Positions 17,113-25,189 of a stretch of 64,000 nt of DNA are shown here, piece by piece. The stretch covers positions 372,001 to 436,000 of the forward strand of contig NZ_JALKBC010000003.1 in assembly GCF_023015865.1 (NCBI RefSeq), in the 5' to 3' direction. Every line of letters starts with the position of its first letter. Within the stretch, counting starts at the first letter, position 1. Made by a program: the position numbers and the translations under genes. Under the pieces are notes generated by a model. It worked only from the letters and a program-made list of their open reading frames with translations. It was not told the DNA's origin and did no database searches. The stretch is from Arenibacter sp. F26102. GTDB taxonomy: Bacteria > Bacteroidota > Bacteroidia > Flavobacteriales > Flavobacteriaceae.

Positions 17113-20100
17113 ATGAATTTAAAAAAGAAACTCATTTTAGGAGCATTATTGCTCATGAATGTTGCACTGTTCGCCCAAGATGGCTATATACTGTCTGGAA
17201 CGGTAACGGACGCTGCAAAAGTGCCAGTACCTGGAGTGAATGTAATTATTGCCAATACAACTACAGGAACGGCAACCGACTTTGATGGAAATTACCAAAT
17301 TACGGTAAAAAACGGGGACGTACTACAGTTTTCGTCCTTGGGCTTTGTGACCCAATCCATACCTATTACAAATCAACAACAATTGAACATCACCATGCAA
17401 GAAGATGCAAGTCAACTTGATGAGGTTGTGGTAGTTGGATATGGTACTATTAAAAAATCACATCTTACCGGAGCGGTAGCGAAAGTAGGGGGAGATGAAG
17501 TTGCCGCTGTTCAAGTGGCCCGTGTGGATGATGCCCTGGCAGGAAAGTTATCTGGGGTAAGGATTCAAAATCAAAGTGGAGAACCTGGTGCGGATCCAAA
17601 GATCCAAATAAGGGCAGCTTCATCTGTTTCAGGTGACTCAGGGCCGTTAATTGTTGTTGATGGTTATCCAATTTCAGGTAATCTGGCAACCGTTAACCCA
17701 AACGATATAGAAAGTTTAGAGGTGCTAAAGGATGCCGCCTCAGCTGCTATTTATGGTTCTTTGGGTGCCAATGGTGTTATTTTGGTAACCACCAAAAAAG
17801 GAAAAGCAGGGAAAGTTAATTTTAATTACAATTCATATACAAGCACCTCAAGCAAGTATGTGAAGGACATTGAGATGCTTAAGACCGCAGGCGAATGGGC
17901 AAGTGAATTACAAACAAGTGCTTATGACCTTTCCGAAACCGACCCAGGTTTATTGGCTTACAGACTGGATGCATATGCTAATGCGCCCGATGTAGTAAGT
18001 ATAGAAGATTGGCTTTTCAAAAATGGCAGTACAACTAATCATGATTTTAGTGTAAGCGGAGGGTCTGAAAATATTAAAGCTTTTGCCTCACTTGGCTATT
18101 TGAAAACAGATGGTATAGTAAAGGGACAAGGTTATGAAAGATATAACGGTCGTATGAATCTAGATGCGAACTTGAGTTCCAAATTAAAGGCCGGATTGAG
18201 TATGAATGGTTATTATGGTAAACAAGATATTGTTCCTTGGGAAATGAGAGATCTTTTGAGATCATATAGCATTAGTCCTATATATCATACCCAAGCCTCC
18301 ATAGATTTCGTTCAACAATTGGATCGGAATAGACAGGCCTTAGCCGATTCTGGTTTTACAGGAAACAATATTGGTAGATCATTTGACCAAGATTATAGAG
18401 GTATAGGTCTAGACCCTACAAGTATTTATGATTTGCAACCAGGTGATGTTGTCCACGATTGGCAATACGGTAGAAATCAAAATGGTATTGGAGGAACAGG
18501 AGATGCAGGTGTAGCGGCTAAGTTTGACAATTCGAGAAGATGGAAAAAGACATATTTTGGAAACGTAAGTTCTTATTTGCAATATGAAATTATAGATGGG
18601 TTAAATTTAAAAACCGTTTTCGGAGCTGATTTGGAAGATACTCAGACTTACGAATATCATGGAATATTGACGGATGGCCAACAACGCTCCAATCAATCTG
18701 AGTTGGATATAGCCAATTTAAAAAAATCTACCGTCTTAAGTACGACTACCCTGAGTTATGCAAAAGTACTTGCTGAGAAGCATGACATCTCCGCCGTTGC
18801 GGGTATGGAATTTGTAAATACCTATTATAAGGGACTTACATCAAATGGATCCAACGTTCCTTTTGCCTTGCCTTTAAATTATGAGTTTTTCGATCCTGCA
18901 GACGTTATTACCAATGAGGTTGATGAGACTCAGTCCAGAAATGGTTATTTTGGAAGAATAGCTTATGCGTTTGATGATCGGTATCTATTATCGGCATCCA
19001 TTAGAAGAGATGGTGATTCCCGATTTGGAGCCAATGAAAAATACGCAGTATTCCCTGCACTATCCTTAGGCTGGAATATTCATAATGAATCTTTTTTCGG
19101 AGATGCCGATGCGTTCAGCCTATTTAAACTTAGGTTTAGTACCGGGTCATTAGGAACTGCTTCTTTCTTAGGCTCATACAACTCATTAAGCCTTTTGGGT
19201 ACCTCTCCGACCGCTTTCGGGACAGGATTTCTAACTCCTGAGGATATAGCAAACCCAGATCTAACTTGGCAAACCAATAAGGAGACAAACTATGGTGTTG
19301 ATACAGGGTTTATAAATAACCGTTTCAGATTGAGTGTGGATTATTATAACTCCGATGTCAAAGATATGTTGATAAATCAAAGTGTTTCTGAAGTTCTTGG
19401 AACACCTGCTATAAAACTTAATCGCGGTAATGTAACAAGTTCAGGATTGGAGTTTGAATTAAATGCAAAAATAGTTACCAATCAAAACTTCTCTTGGAAT
19501 GTGAATGCCAACGTATCAACAGTTGAATCAGAAATTACTAGTCTAGGTAACCTTGATGAACTACCTAGACAAGTTTATGGTGGACCAAGTGGTAGAGGTC
19601 CTGAATTTAGAAACTATGTAGGAGGTGAAATTGGTGAAATGTGGGGGTATGAAACTGCCGGTCAAGTCGAATCAATATATATGGAAGATCCAACAAGAAA
19701 TGTAGGATATCAAAGTGGTTTGTATTATGTAGTTGATCAAAACGGAGATGGCGAAATTACCTATGAAGGTGATTATATTAAATTAGGGTCCGCAACGCCA
19801 GATTTTTATTGGGGACTTTCAAGTTCCATGAACTTCAAGGATATTGATTTGTCGTTCCAGTTCCAAGGATCCCAAGGCGCAGAACTATACAATATAGACC
19901 CCATTTACTGGCAATCTCAATTTCGTGATGCTACTGGACCTAGTTTTGATGCTGATAATGATGGTATTGCTGACAATAATGGTCTACATTATGAACAGAC
20001 CAGAGAGGCACATGGTTCAATGATTCAAGACGCTTCCTATATAGCCTTGAGAAACCTAACTTTAGGGTATACCCTTAATCCGGATTTAACCGACAAAATT

Positions 20101-20295
20101 GGCTTAAGTTCCATGAGAATATACCTAGCAGCTACCAATTTGTTGTATATAATGGCCGATGATTATACCTCATTAAACCCCGAAGGTGTAGAGATCGAAA
20201 ATGATGGTTATGCGGGTCCAACCACCTACGGATACCAAGAAGGTGCGAGCCCTATTGTAAGAAGTTTTACTTTGGGTATAAATGTAAATTTTTAA
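17113..20295 (+). CDS. SusC-type TonB-dependent outer-membrane transporter
   Basis: A 1060-residue protein from the ATG at 17113, which places the signal peptide (MNLKKKLILGALLLMNVALFAQ without its last residues) at the start; the frame extends to 17062 but without signal character. Next come a carboxypeptidase-regulatory-like domain (SGTVTDAAKVPVPGVNV ... DFDGNYQITV), the TonB-box-like EVVVVGYGT, a plug with LSGVRIQNQSGEPG and SLEVLKDAASAAIYG, and the 22-strand barrel ending in a terminal Phe. SusC barrels import oligosaccharides with a SusD lid. It is 10 bases before the SusD gene and lies within alginate genes, so alginate oligosaccharides are the expected cargo. Confidence 0.94.
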   Translation: MNLKKKLILGALLLMNVALFAQDGYILSGTVTDAAKVPVPGVNVIIANTTTGTATDFDGNYQITVKNGDVLQFSSLGFVTQSIPITNQQQLNITMQEDASQLDEVVVVGYGTIKKSHLTGAVAKVGGDEVAAVQVARVDDALAGKLSGVRIQNQSGEPGADPKIQIRAASSVSGDSGPLIVVDGYPISGNLATVNPNDIESLEVLKDAASAAIYGSLGANGVILVTTKKGKAGKVNFNYNSYTSTSSKYVKDIEMLKTAGEWASELQTSAYDLSETDPGLLAYRLDAYANAPDVVSIEDWLFKNGSTTNHDFSVSGGSENIKAFASLGYLKTDGIVKGQGYERYNGRMNLDANLSSKLKAGLSMNGYYGKQDIVPWEMRDLLRSYSISPIYHTQASIDFVQQLDRNRQALADSGFTGNNIGRSFDQDYRGIGLDPTSIYDLQPGDVVHDWQYGRNQNGIGGTGDAGVAAKFDNSRRWKKTYFGNVSSYLQYEIIDGLNLKTVFGADLEDTQTYEYHGILTDGQQRSNQSELDIANLKKSTVLSTTTLSYAKVLAEKHDISAVAGMEFVNTYYKGLTSNGSNVPFALPLNYEFFDPADVITNEVDETQSRNGYFGRIAYAFDDRYLLSASIRRDGDSRFGANEKYAVFPALSLGWNIHNESFFGDADAFSLFKLRFSTGSLGTASFLGSYNSLSLLGTSPTAFGTGFLTPEDIANPDLTWQTNKETNYGVDTGFINNRFRLSVDYYNSDVKDMLINQSVSEVLGTPAIKLNRGNVTSSGLEFELNAKIVTNQNFSWNVNANVSTVESEITSLGNLDELPRQVYGGPSGRGPEFRNYVGGEIGEMWGYETAGQVESIYMEDPTRNVGYQSGLYYVVDQNGDGEITYEGDYIKLGSATPDFYWGLSSSMNFKDIDLSFQFQGSQGAELYNIDPIYWQSQFRDATGPSFDADNDGIADNNGLHYEQTREAHGSMIQDASYIALRNLTLGYTLNPDLTDKIGLSSMRIYLAATNLLYIMADDYTSLNPEGVEIENDGYAGPTTYGYQEGASPIVRSFTLGINVNF

Positions 20296-20305
20296 TTAAG
20301 AAATC

Positions 20306-21655
20306 ATGAAAAAAATGAAAACTATATATCTAGCAATAGTGTCCGTGTTGTTGATAACGGCATGTGATAACGATTTGGACCAAACGCCGCCTTTATTACT
20401 TGAATCCAGCGCTTTGGAGGAATTTGGACCCGTTTTAAATGCCGCTTATTACTACCACACAGGTGCAGTAACACCACAAGCGGTAATGGGCGACTTTAGG
20501 GCAGACAATTTAACGTTTATATTTGATGACGAACCACCATACCCAGACTTTCACACTTACAATTCAGATTTAGGAGGGTTAGCTATTTCAGAAATATATT
20601 TTCGCCCGTTCTATAGGGATTTGTACAAGTCCATATTAAGTGCGAATAATGTCATTGAAAATTCTACTGACCCTACTGAGGTAGCTGAGGCCAAATTTTT
20701 AAGGGCTTTGTCCTACTTTAAATTGGTGATGGTTTTTGGTGATGTTCCTGTAATTTTAACTCCTCAGCCAGATGTATCAGTTATTCCTGATGTTGATCTT
20801 ACAAGACAACAGGTTGCCGACGTGTACAATAACGTAATTATTCCAGACTTCCAGGCCGCAATAGCTGGTTTAGGCAATTCTGGATTGGCAAGTGGGCGCG
20901 CCTCCAAAATAGCTGCTCAGGGTTTTCTCGGAAAAGTATATATGTTCAGAGGTAATTTTAACGAGGCTGCACCAACGCTTGGAGCGGTTGTAAGCGGTGC
21001 TGCTGCTGTAGGAATAAGTTTGGAAAACGACTTTGCTAATGTTGTACTCGATCAGAGTTCAGAAATACTTTTTTCGACTAAATTGTCAAGTTCTATTCCA
21101 AACTCAAGTACAGGTACCGCGTTCGTGGGATGGTTTCAAGCCAAAGACACAAAGGCTGACCAAGATAACGTAACATTGAGCTTAATCGCAGCTTTTGATG
21201 CCAGTAGTGCCGCTGGTGGAGGTACGGATTTAAGAAAAGACTTAACTATTGATACGGCATTAAGAAGAGGTGTAAAATATACTGCAGATCAATTTGACCA
21301 GGATTTCATTGAACTGAGATTATCTGATGTCGTTCTAATGTACGCAGAAGCACTGAATGAAAATAGTGCTCCCGCAACAACTGTGCTTCCCTTGTTGGAT
21401 CCAATAAGAACGAGGGCAGGTTTAAATAGTTTAACTGGGACAGTTAGCTCACAAGCCGATGTTAGACAGGCAATTGCTGACGAAAGAAGATTGGAGTTGG
21501 CACTTGAAGGGCATAGATGGTTCGATTTGGTAAGAACGGGTACCGTAGATGCGGAAATGGGAGCAACGATTAGCAGTAATTACCATGTGTTTCCAATACC
21601 AAATTCAGAAATTCTTGCAAGCGACGGAGTTATTACTCAAAATGATGGTTACTAA
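20306..21655 (+). CDS. SusD/RagB-type glycan-binding lipoprotein
   Basis: A 449-residue lipoprotein (lipobox LITAC). The TPR-like helical core typical of SusD shows in AKFLRALSYFKLVMVFGDVPVI and GFLGKVYMFRGNFNEA. The RagB/SusD C-terminal signature DERRLELALEGHRWFDLVRTG (cut here to its core ELALEGHRWFDL) is intact. SusD caps the SusC barrel and hands over oligosaccharide. It is somewhat short for the family, as is usual for alginate PUL members. A strong hairpin follows, so the susCD unit probably ends here. Confidence 0.93.
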   Translation: MKKMKTIYLAIVSVLLITACDNDLDQTPPLLLESSALEEFGPVLNAAYYYHTGAVTPQAVMGDFRADNLTFIFDDEPPYPDFHTYNSDLGGLAISEIYFRPFYRDLYKSILSANNVIENSTDPTEVAEAKFLRALSYFKLVMVFGDVPVILTPQPDVSVIPDVDLTRQQVADVYNNVIIPDFQAAIAGLGNSGLASGRASKIAAQGFLGKVYMFRGNFNEAAPTLGAVVSGAAAVGISLENDFANVVLDQSSEILFSTKLSSSIPNSSTGTAFVGWFQAKDTKADQDNVTLSLIAAFDASSAAGGGTDLRKDLTIDTALRRGVKYTADQFDQDFIELRLSDVVLMYAEALNENSAPATTVLPLLDPIRTRAGLNSLTGTVSSQADVRQAIADERRLELALEGHRWFDLVRTGTVDAEMGATISSNYHVFPIPNSEILASDGVITQNDGY

Positions 21656-21705
21656 ACATTAGTAAGATTTTAAATACAAGTAATTAGAGTTAGTTTTTAA
21701 ATTGG

Positions 21706-21742
21706 AATTTACCGGCTCGAGGTCTGGCCGGTAAATTTCTTT
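21706..21742 (+). terminator. terminator after susD
   Basis: An 11-bp perfect stem, AATTTACCGGC paired with GCCGGTAAATT, with a 10-base loop, then TCTTTAAA. It ends the susCD transcript ahead of the regulator's own promoter. Confidence 0.75.
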
Positions 21743-21813
21743 AAACCGAAATACTAATACTTGTATTATGGAATCGTGATTTATTTATATTTCTTTTGGT
21801 TATTGATTTTATG

Positions 21814-21821
21814 TAGATTTG
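21814..21821 (+). promoter_or_regulatory. -7 box of the GntR regulator
   Basis: TAGATTTG fits TAnnTTTG. A TTG at 21796 is 15 bases upstream, shorter than ideal. The box overlaps the first operator unit. Confidence 0.5.
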
Positions 21822-21843
21822 ACAAACCAATTTGGTTAACCAA
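21819..21843. promoter_or_regulatory. GntR operator, autoregulatory
   Basis: Units TTGACAAACCAA (one degenerate arm) and TTGGTTAACCAA, one base apart, 22 bases before the regulator ATG. The same grammar as the other three sites, placed on its own promoter, indicates autoregulation. Confidence 0.75.
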
Positions 21844-21864
21844 TTTAAGCCTTACAAGATTAGC

Positions 21865-22572
21865 ATGAAAATAGACATACATCCCAAAAATGAAAACGAC
21901 ACAATACAGAAAGAGATTATATCCAAAATCAGGGATTATATTAATTACAAGAACCTGGAGCCTGGAGACAAATTACCCTCTGAAAGAAAGCTTTCGGAAA
22001 AATTTGAAGTGAGTAGAGGAAATGTAAGGGAAGCTATTCAGACCTTGGAGTCTTATGGACTACTAATATCAAAACCGCAGAGCGGTACATTTATTGCCGA
22101 TATCGGTCCCGTGGCAATGAATGGTATGATCACGGATATTTTGAGGCTGGAAAAATCAGATTTCAAATCATTGGTAGAAACAAGAATACTATTGGAATTG
22201 AAAACGGTAAGGTTGGCAGCATTGAGAAGGACCGAGGAAGATTTGAAACAAATAGAGGAGGCTTTGGAGGCCTATGCCGAAAAGGTGAAAAATGGGGAAG
22301 ATGCCGTACAGGAAGATTTATTGTTCCACCTGGCCATAGCCAAGGCATGTGGCAACAGTACCATTAACACATTTATGTTAACTATTACTCCGGAGATCAT
22401 CACCAATTTTACCAAATATCATGTATGTGATAAGAATATTGCATTTATTGGCATACAGGAACATAGGGAAATTTATGAGGCCATAAAAGAACAGGATCCT
22501 CAATTGGCCAAGGAAAAAATGAAAATTCATTTTAAAATGTTATACCAATATTGTTACAACATTAAAGATTAA
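21865..22572 (+). CDS. GntR family regulator, FadR/FCD subfamily
   Basis: A 235-residue regulator starting at the ATG at 21865; an in-frame TTG at 21832 lies inside the operator and would be an unlikely start. The N-terminal winged helix-turn-helix reads KLPSERKLSEKFEVSRGNVR, the GntR signature, and residues about 85-230 form an all-helical FCD effector domain. The metal-site residues are visible: Asp and His in EDLLFHLAIAKACGN, His in EHREIYEAI and His in KMKIHFKM. FadR-type proteins bind TGGTnnACCA-like palindromes, and exactly such units precede this gene and three other transcription units here. The likely ligand is KDG, DEH or a related acid (inference). It acts as a repressor, judging from operator positions over -7 boxes. 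Confidence 0.92.
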   Translation: MKIDIHPKNENDTIQKEIISKIRDYINYKNLEPGDKLPSERKLSEKFEVSRGNVREAIQTLESYGLLISKPQSGTFIADIGPVAMNGMITDILRLEKSDFKSLVETRILLELKTVRLAALRRTEEDLKQIEEALEAYAEKVKNGEDAVQEDLLFHLAIAKACGNSTINTFMLTITPEIITNFTKYHVCDKNIAFIGIQEHREIYEAIKEQDPQLAKEKMKIHFKMLYQYCYNIKD

Positions 22573-22660
22573 TAAAAACTTAGAAGAGGATAAAATTGCA
22601 CAGTTTTATCGCTTTCGACATATAACTGAAGGGAAATAATGCTTAGAATAATAATTTAAA

Positions 22661-22703
22661 TTTTTGTCGTATTTAAAAGACCCCATTAAATACGACATAA
22701 AAA
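22661..22703. promoter_or_regulatory. inverted repeat upstream of the MFS transporter
   Basis: GTCGTATTTAA (22666-22676) and TTAAATACGAC (22686-22696) are perfect arms around a 9-base loop, extended by near-matching T and A runs. There is no T run on either strand after the stem, so it is a poor terminator. It is unlike the GntR unit and may bind another regulator or fold in the 5' leader of the transporter mRNA. Confidence 0.5.
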
Positions 22704-22811
22704 TTATAGTTATAATTCAAGTATTTGGATAAGCACAGGCAACTCGTTTACCTACTTTTTATTGCCAATACACAACATAGCAACAATAATAACAAACCAA
22801 AGCAAAATACT

Positions 22812-24095
22812 ATGAAAATTAAAGGATTACGTTGGTTCATTATAGGTCTTATCTTTTTAGCAACTGTTATTAATTACATAGACCGAAGTGCTCTTTCCAT
22901 TATGTGGGGTAATGAAAATGTTGAAGGATCCATATCGCATTCATTGGGCCTAACCAAAGAACACTATAGTTATATACTGAACATTTTCATGGTGGCATAT
23001 GCCTTGGGACAATTATTCTCCGGCAAATTGTTCGATAAAGTTGGCACTAGAATTGGGTATGTAATAAGCATTGGTATTTGGAGTTTGTCCACCTTATTGC
23101 ACTCAACCGTTAGAGGTTTTTTATCCTTGGCATTTTTTAGAACAACATTAGGTTTATCTGAAGCTGGAAACTGGCCAGGTGCCGTAAAAAGTAATGCAGA
23201 ATGGTTTCCGATCAAAGAACGTGCCATAGCCCAAGGGTTGTTTAATGCCGGGGCTTCAATTGGGTCGGTTATAGCACCACCCCTTATAGCCCTTCTTTTT
23301 GTGGCCTATGGTTGGGAAGTTACGTTTATAATAGTGGGGGCCATTGGGCTTTTGTGGATTATTCCTTGGCTTTTAATTAACAAGGCAGGACCTAAAAAGC
23401 ATCCTTGGATAACCGAGGAAGAGCAAAAATTTATTTCGGAAGGTCAAAGTATAGCCGATCAAAATGCCACTGAAGACCAAAAAGGACTAAGCCTTAAAGA
23501 ATTACTTTCCCATAAAGAATCATGGTCCATTGTTGCGAGTAGATTTTTTTTAGAACCTATCTGGTGGCTATTTGTAGGCTGGATGCCCATATATTTATTT
23601 GATGTGTATGGCTTTAATGTAAAAGAGGTGGGAATGTTTGCCTGGGTTCCCTATGTAGGTGCAGCCATTGGAAGTATTGCAGGTGGCTACGTATCCGGTG
23701 TTATAATTGCCAAAACCAATTCAATAAATAAAGGTAGGAAAACCACTATTTTCATAGGTGGCATCCTTATGGTGTTAGGTCTTATTGCCACAATATTATT
23801 TGCGGACACACCAGAAAAATTTGTAGCGATTGTATTCATAGTTTTATTCGGATTTCAATTTGCCATAGGAAATATCCAAACACTCCCGAGCGACTTTTTC
23901 AGTGGTAAATCTGTAGGATCATTGGCTGGTTTAGGCGGGATGGTAGGAGTATTTTCTGTAATTATTATGAACTTTTTAGTTCCCATAATTGCAAAAGTGT
24001 CATACACACCTGTATTTATAGCCATAGCCATTTTTGTTCCGCTAGGAATAGGATCTATCTATTATTTCGCAAAAGATATAAAGTCAGTAGAATAA
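22812..24095 (+). CDS. MFS transporter, hexuronate-type (ACS family)
   Basis: A 427-residue membrane protein of about 12 helices, started at the ATG at 22812 so that MKIKGLRWFIIGLIFLATVI opens helix 1; the frame extends upstream to 22725. The motif NYIDRSALS after helix 1, the loop 2-3 motif GKLFDKVGTRIG and SEAGNWPGAVK are characteristic of the anion:cation symporter group containing ExuT. It would carry monomeric unsaturated uronate or DEH across the inner membrane. It is 30 bases ahead of the intact SDR and co-transcribed with it. Confidence 0.9.
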   Translation: MKIKGLRWFIIGLIFLATVINYIDRSALSIMWGNENVEGSISHSLGLTKEHYSYILNIFMVAYALGQLFSGKLFDKVGTRIGYVISIGIWSLSTLLHSTVRGFLSLAFFRTTLGLSEAGNWPGAVKSNAEWFPIKERAIAQGLFNAGASIGSVIAPPLIALLFVAYGWEVTFIIVGAIGLLWIIPWLLINKAGPKKHPWITEEEQKFISEGQSIADQNATEDQKGLSLKELLSHKESWSIVASRFFLEPIWWLFVGWMPIYLFDVYGFNVKEVGMFAWVPYVGAAIGSIAGGYVSGVIIAKTNSINKGRKTTIFIGGILMVLGLIATILFADTPEKFVAIVFIVLFGFQFAIGNIQTLPSDFFSGKSVGSLAGLGGMVGVFSVIIMNFLVPIIAKVSYTPVFIAIAIFVPLGIGSIYYFAKDIKSVE

Positions 24096-24125
24096 TTTAA
24101 TTAAAATATAATAACAATTAGAGAT

Positions 24126-24890
24126 ATGAGTAATTTAAACGGAAAAGTAGCAGTAATAACCGGAGCTACCGGTGGAATTGGTTTCGAAGTAGCAAAAAGA
24201 TTGGGTAAAGACGGATATACCGTGGTATTAAACGGTATTGATAATGAAGCAGGAGTTCAAAGAATTAAAGAGCTTACTACGGAAGGCATCACCGCTGAAT
24301 ATTATGGATTTGACGTTACAAAAGAAGAAGAAGTAACAGCAAACATTAATAAAATTGGCAAGAAATACGGAAAGATTGATGTTCTTGTAAATAATGCTGG
24401 TGGACTTGGCGGAAGATCTAGGTTTGAAGAAATGACAACAGATTTTTACAGATTTGTAATGGCTTTAAATCTGGATTCAGTGTTTTTCGCTTCAAGAGCT
24501 GCCATACCTTATCTTAAAAAGGGAGATCTTCCTACCATAATTAACTATACATCCATTGCCGGTTGGAATGCCGGAGGACCTGGAGCTGGAATTTATGGAA
24601 CGTCCAAAGCGGGTGTTCATGCAATAACCAGGGCATTGGCTAAAGACCTTGCCGAATACGGAATTAGAGTAAACGCCGTATCTCCAGGTACTATAGACAC
24701 GCCTTTCCATACTGAAATTAAATCTACCAAACCTGAAGTTTTCGCTTCTTGGAAAAACAATATTTTATTGGGAAGATTGGGGCAACCTGAAGAAGTAGCT
24801 TCTGTAATTTCATTTTTGGCAGGAAAAGATGCTGCTTTCCTTACAGCCGAAACTATCCAAATTGGTGGAGGACAAGGTTTAGGAATCTAA
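24126..24890 (+). CDS. SDR oxidoreductase, probable DEH/uronate reductase
   Basis: A 254-residue SDR with an intact glycine motif (TGATGGIG), NNAGG, Ser in NYTSIAG, Tyr and Lys in YGTSK, PGTIDTPFH after the active site and a C-terminal IGGGQGLGI. All nine arginine codons are AGA or AGG, typical of the host. Together with the MFS gene upstream and the kinase and aldolase downstream, it is the best native candidate for reducing DEH to 2-keto-3-deoxygluconate. KduD-like 2-dehydro-3-deoxygluconate dehydrogenase is the alternative. Immediately behind it lies the decayed tail of another SDR. Confidence 0.88.
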   Translation: MSNLNGKVAVITGATGGIGFEVAKRLGKDGYTVVLNGIDNEAGVQRIKELTTEGITAEYYGFDVTKEEEVTANINKIGKKYGKIDVLVNNAGGLGGRSRFEEMTTDFYRFVMALNLDSVFFASRAAIPYLKKGDLPTIINYTSIAGWNAGGPGAGIYGTSKAGVHAITRALAKDLAEYGIRVNAVSPGTIDTPFHTEIKSTKPEVFASWKNNILLGRLGQPEEVASVISFLAGKDAAFLTAETIQIGGGQGLGI

Positions 24891-24904
24891 AAACATAGAG
24901 AACA

Positions 24905-25088
24905 GAAAAGATTGCCTCCAGGTTTCACGATGATTTAACAAACATCAAAGTGGCTTCCGGAACACCCCTAATAAGATTAAGGTAGTGCAACGGAAGTTGT
25001 GGACTTGGTGGCATAGCTTGATTCCGTTGAGATTTCATTCCTTGTGGTAAGCAAGGTTAATAATAATGATGCGTTGGTATTTAGCTAA
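24905..25088 (+). pseudogene. decayed C-terminal fragment of another SDR
   Basis: Although no long frame exists, translation shows FHDDLTNIKVASGTPLIRLR, then after a stop and a frame change EVVDLVA-stop-LDSVEISFL and finally NNNDALVFS with a stop. These align in order with the end of the SDR pseudogene at 15.9 kb (FHDTFT ... AGITPLRR ... EIANAV ... SETSFITG ... INGGLVFS). So about the last 60 residues of a second DEH-reductase-type gene remain, with at least one frameshift and two stops. The N-terminal two thirds are gone or were replaced by the intact SDR gene. Confidence 0.6.
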
Positions 25089-25189
25089 CACTTAATTCAT
25101 TAAACAAATTAAAAAGGGTAGTATCAATTTCAAAAAAATTGTAGGGTGGCAATAGCTCTGTAATTGAAGTGATGTTCCAAAAAACAAAA

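Noticed and set aside
21832-21864. Upstream TTG start for the GntR regulator
   Set aside because: It lies inside the operator; the ATG at 21865 gives the normal family N-terminus.
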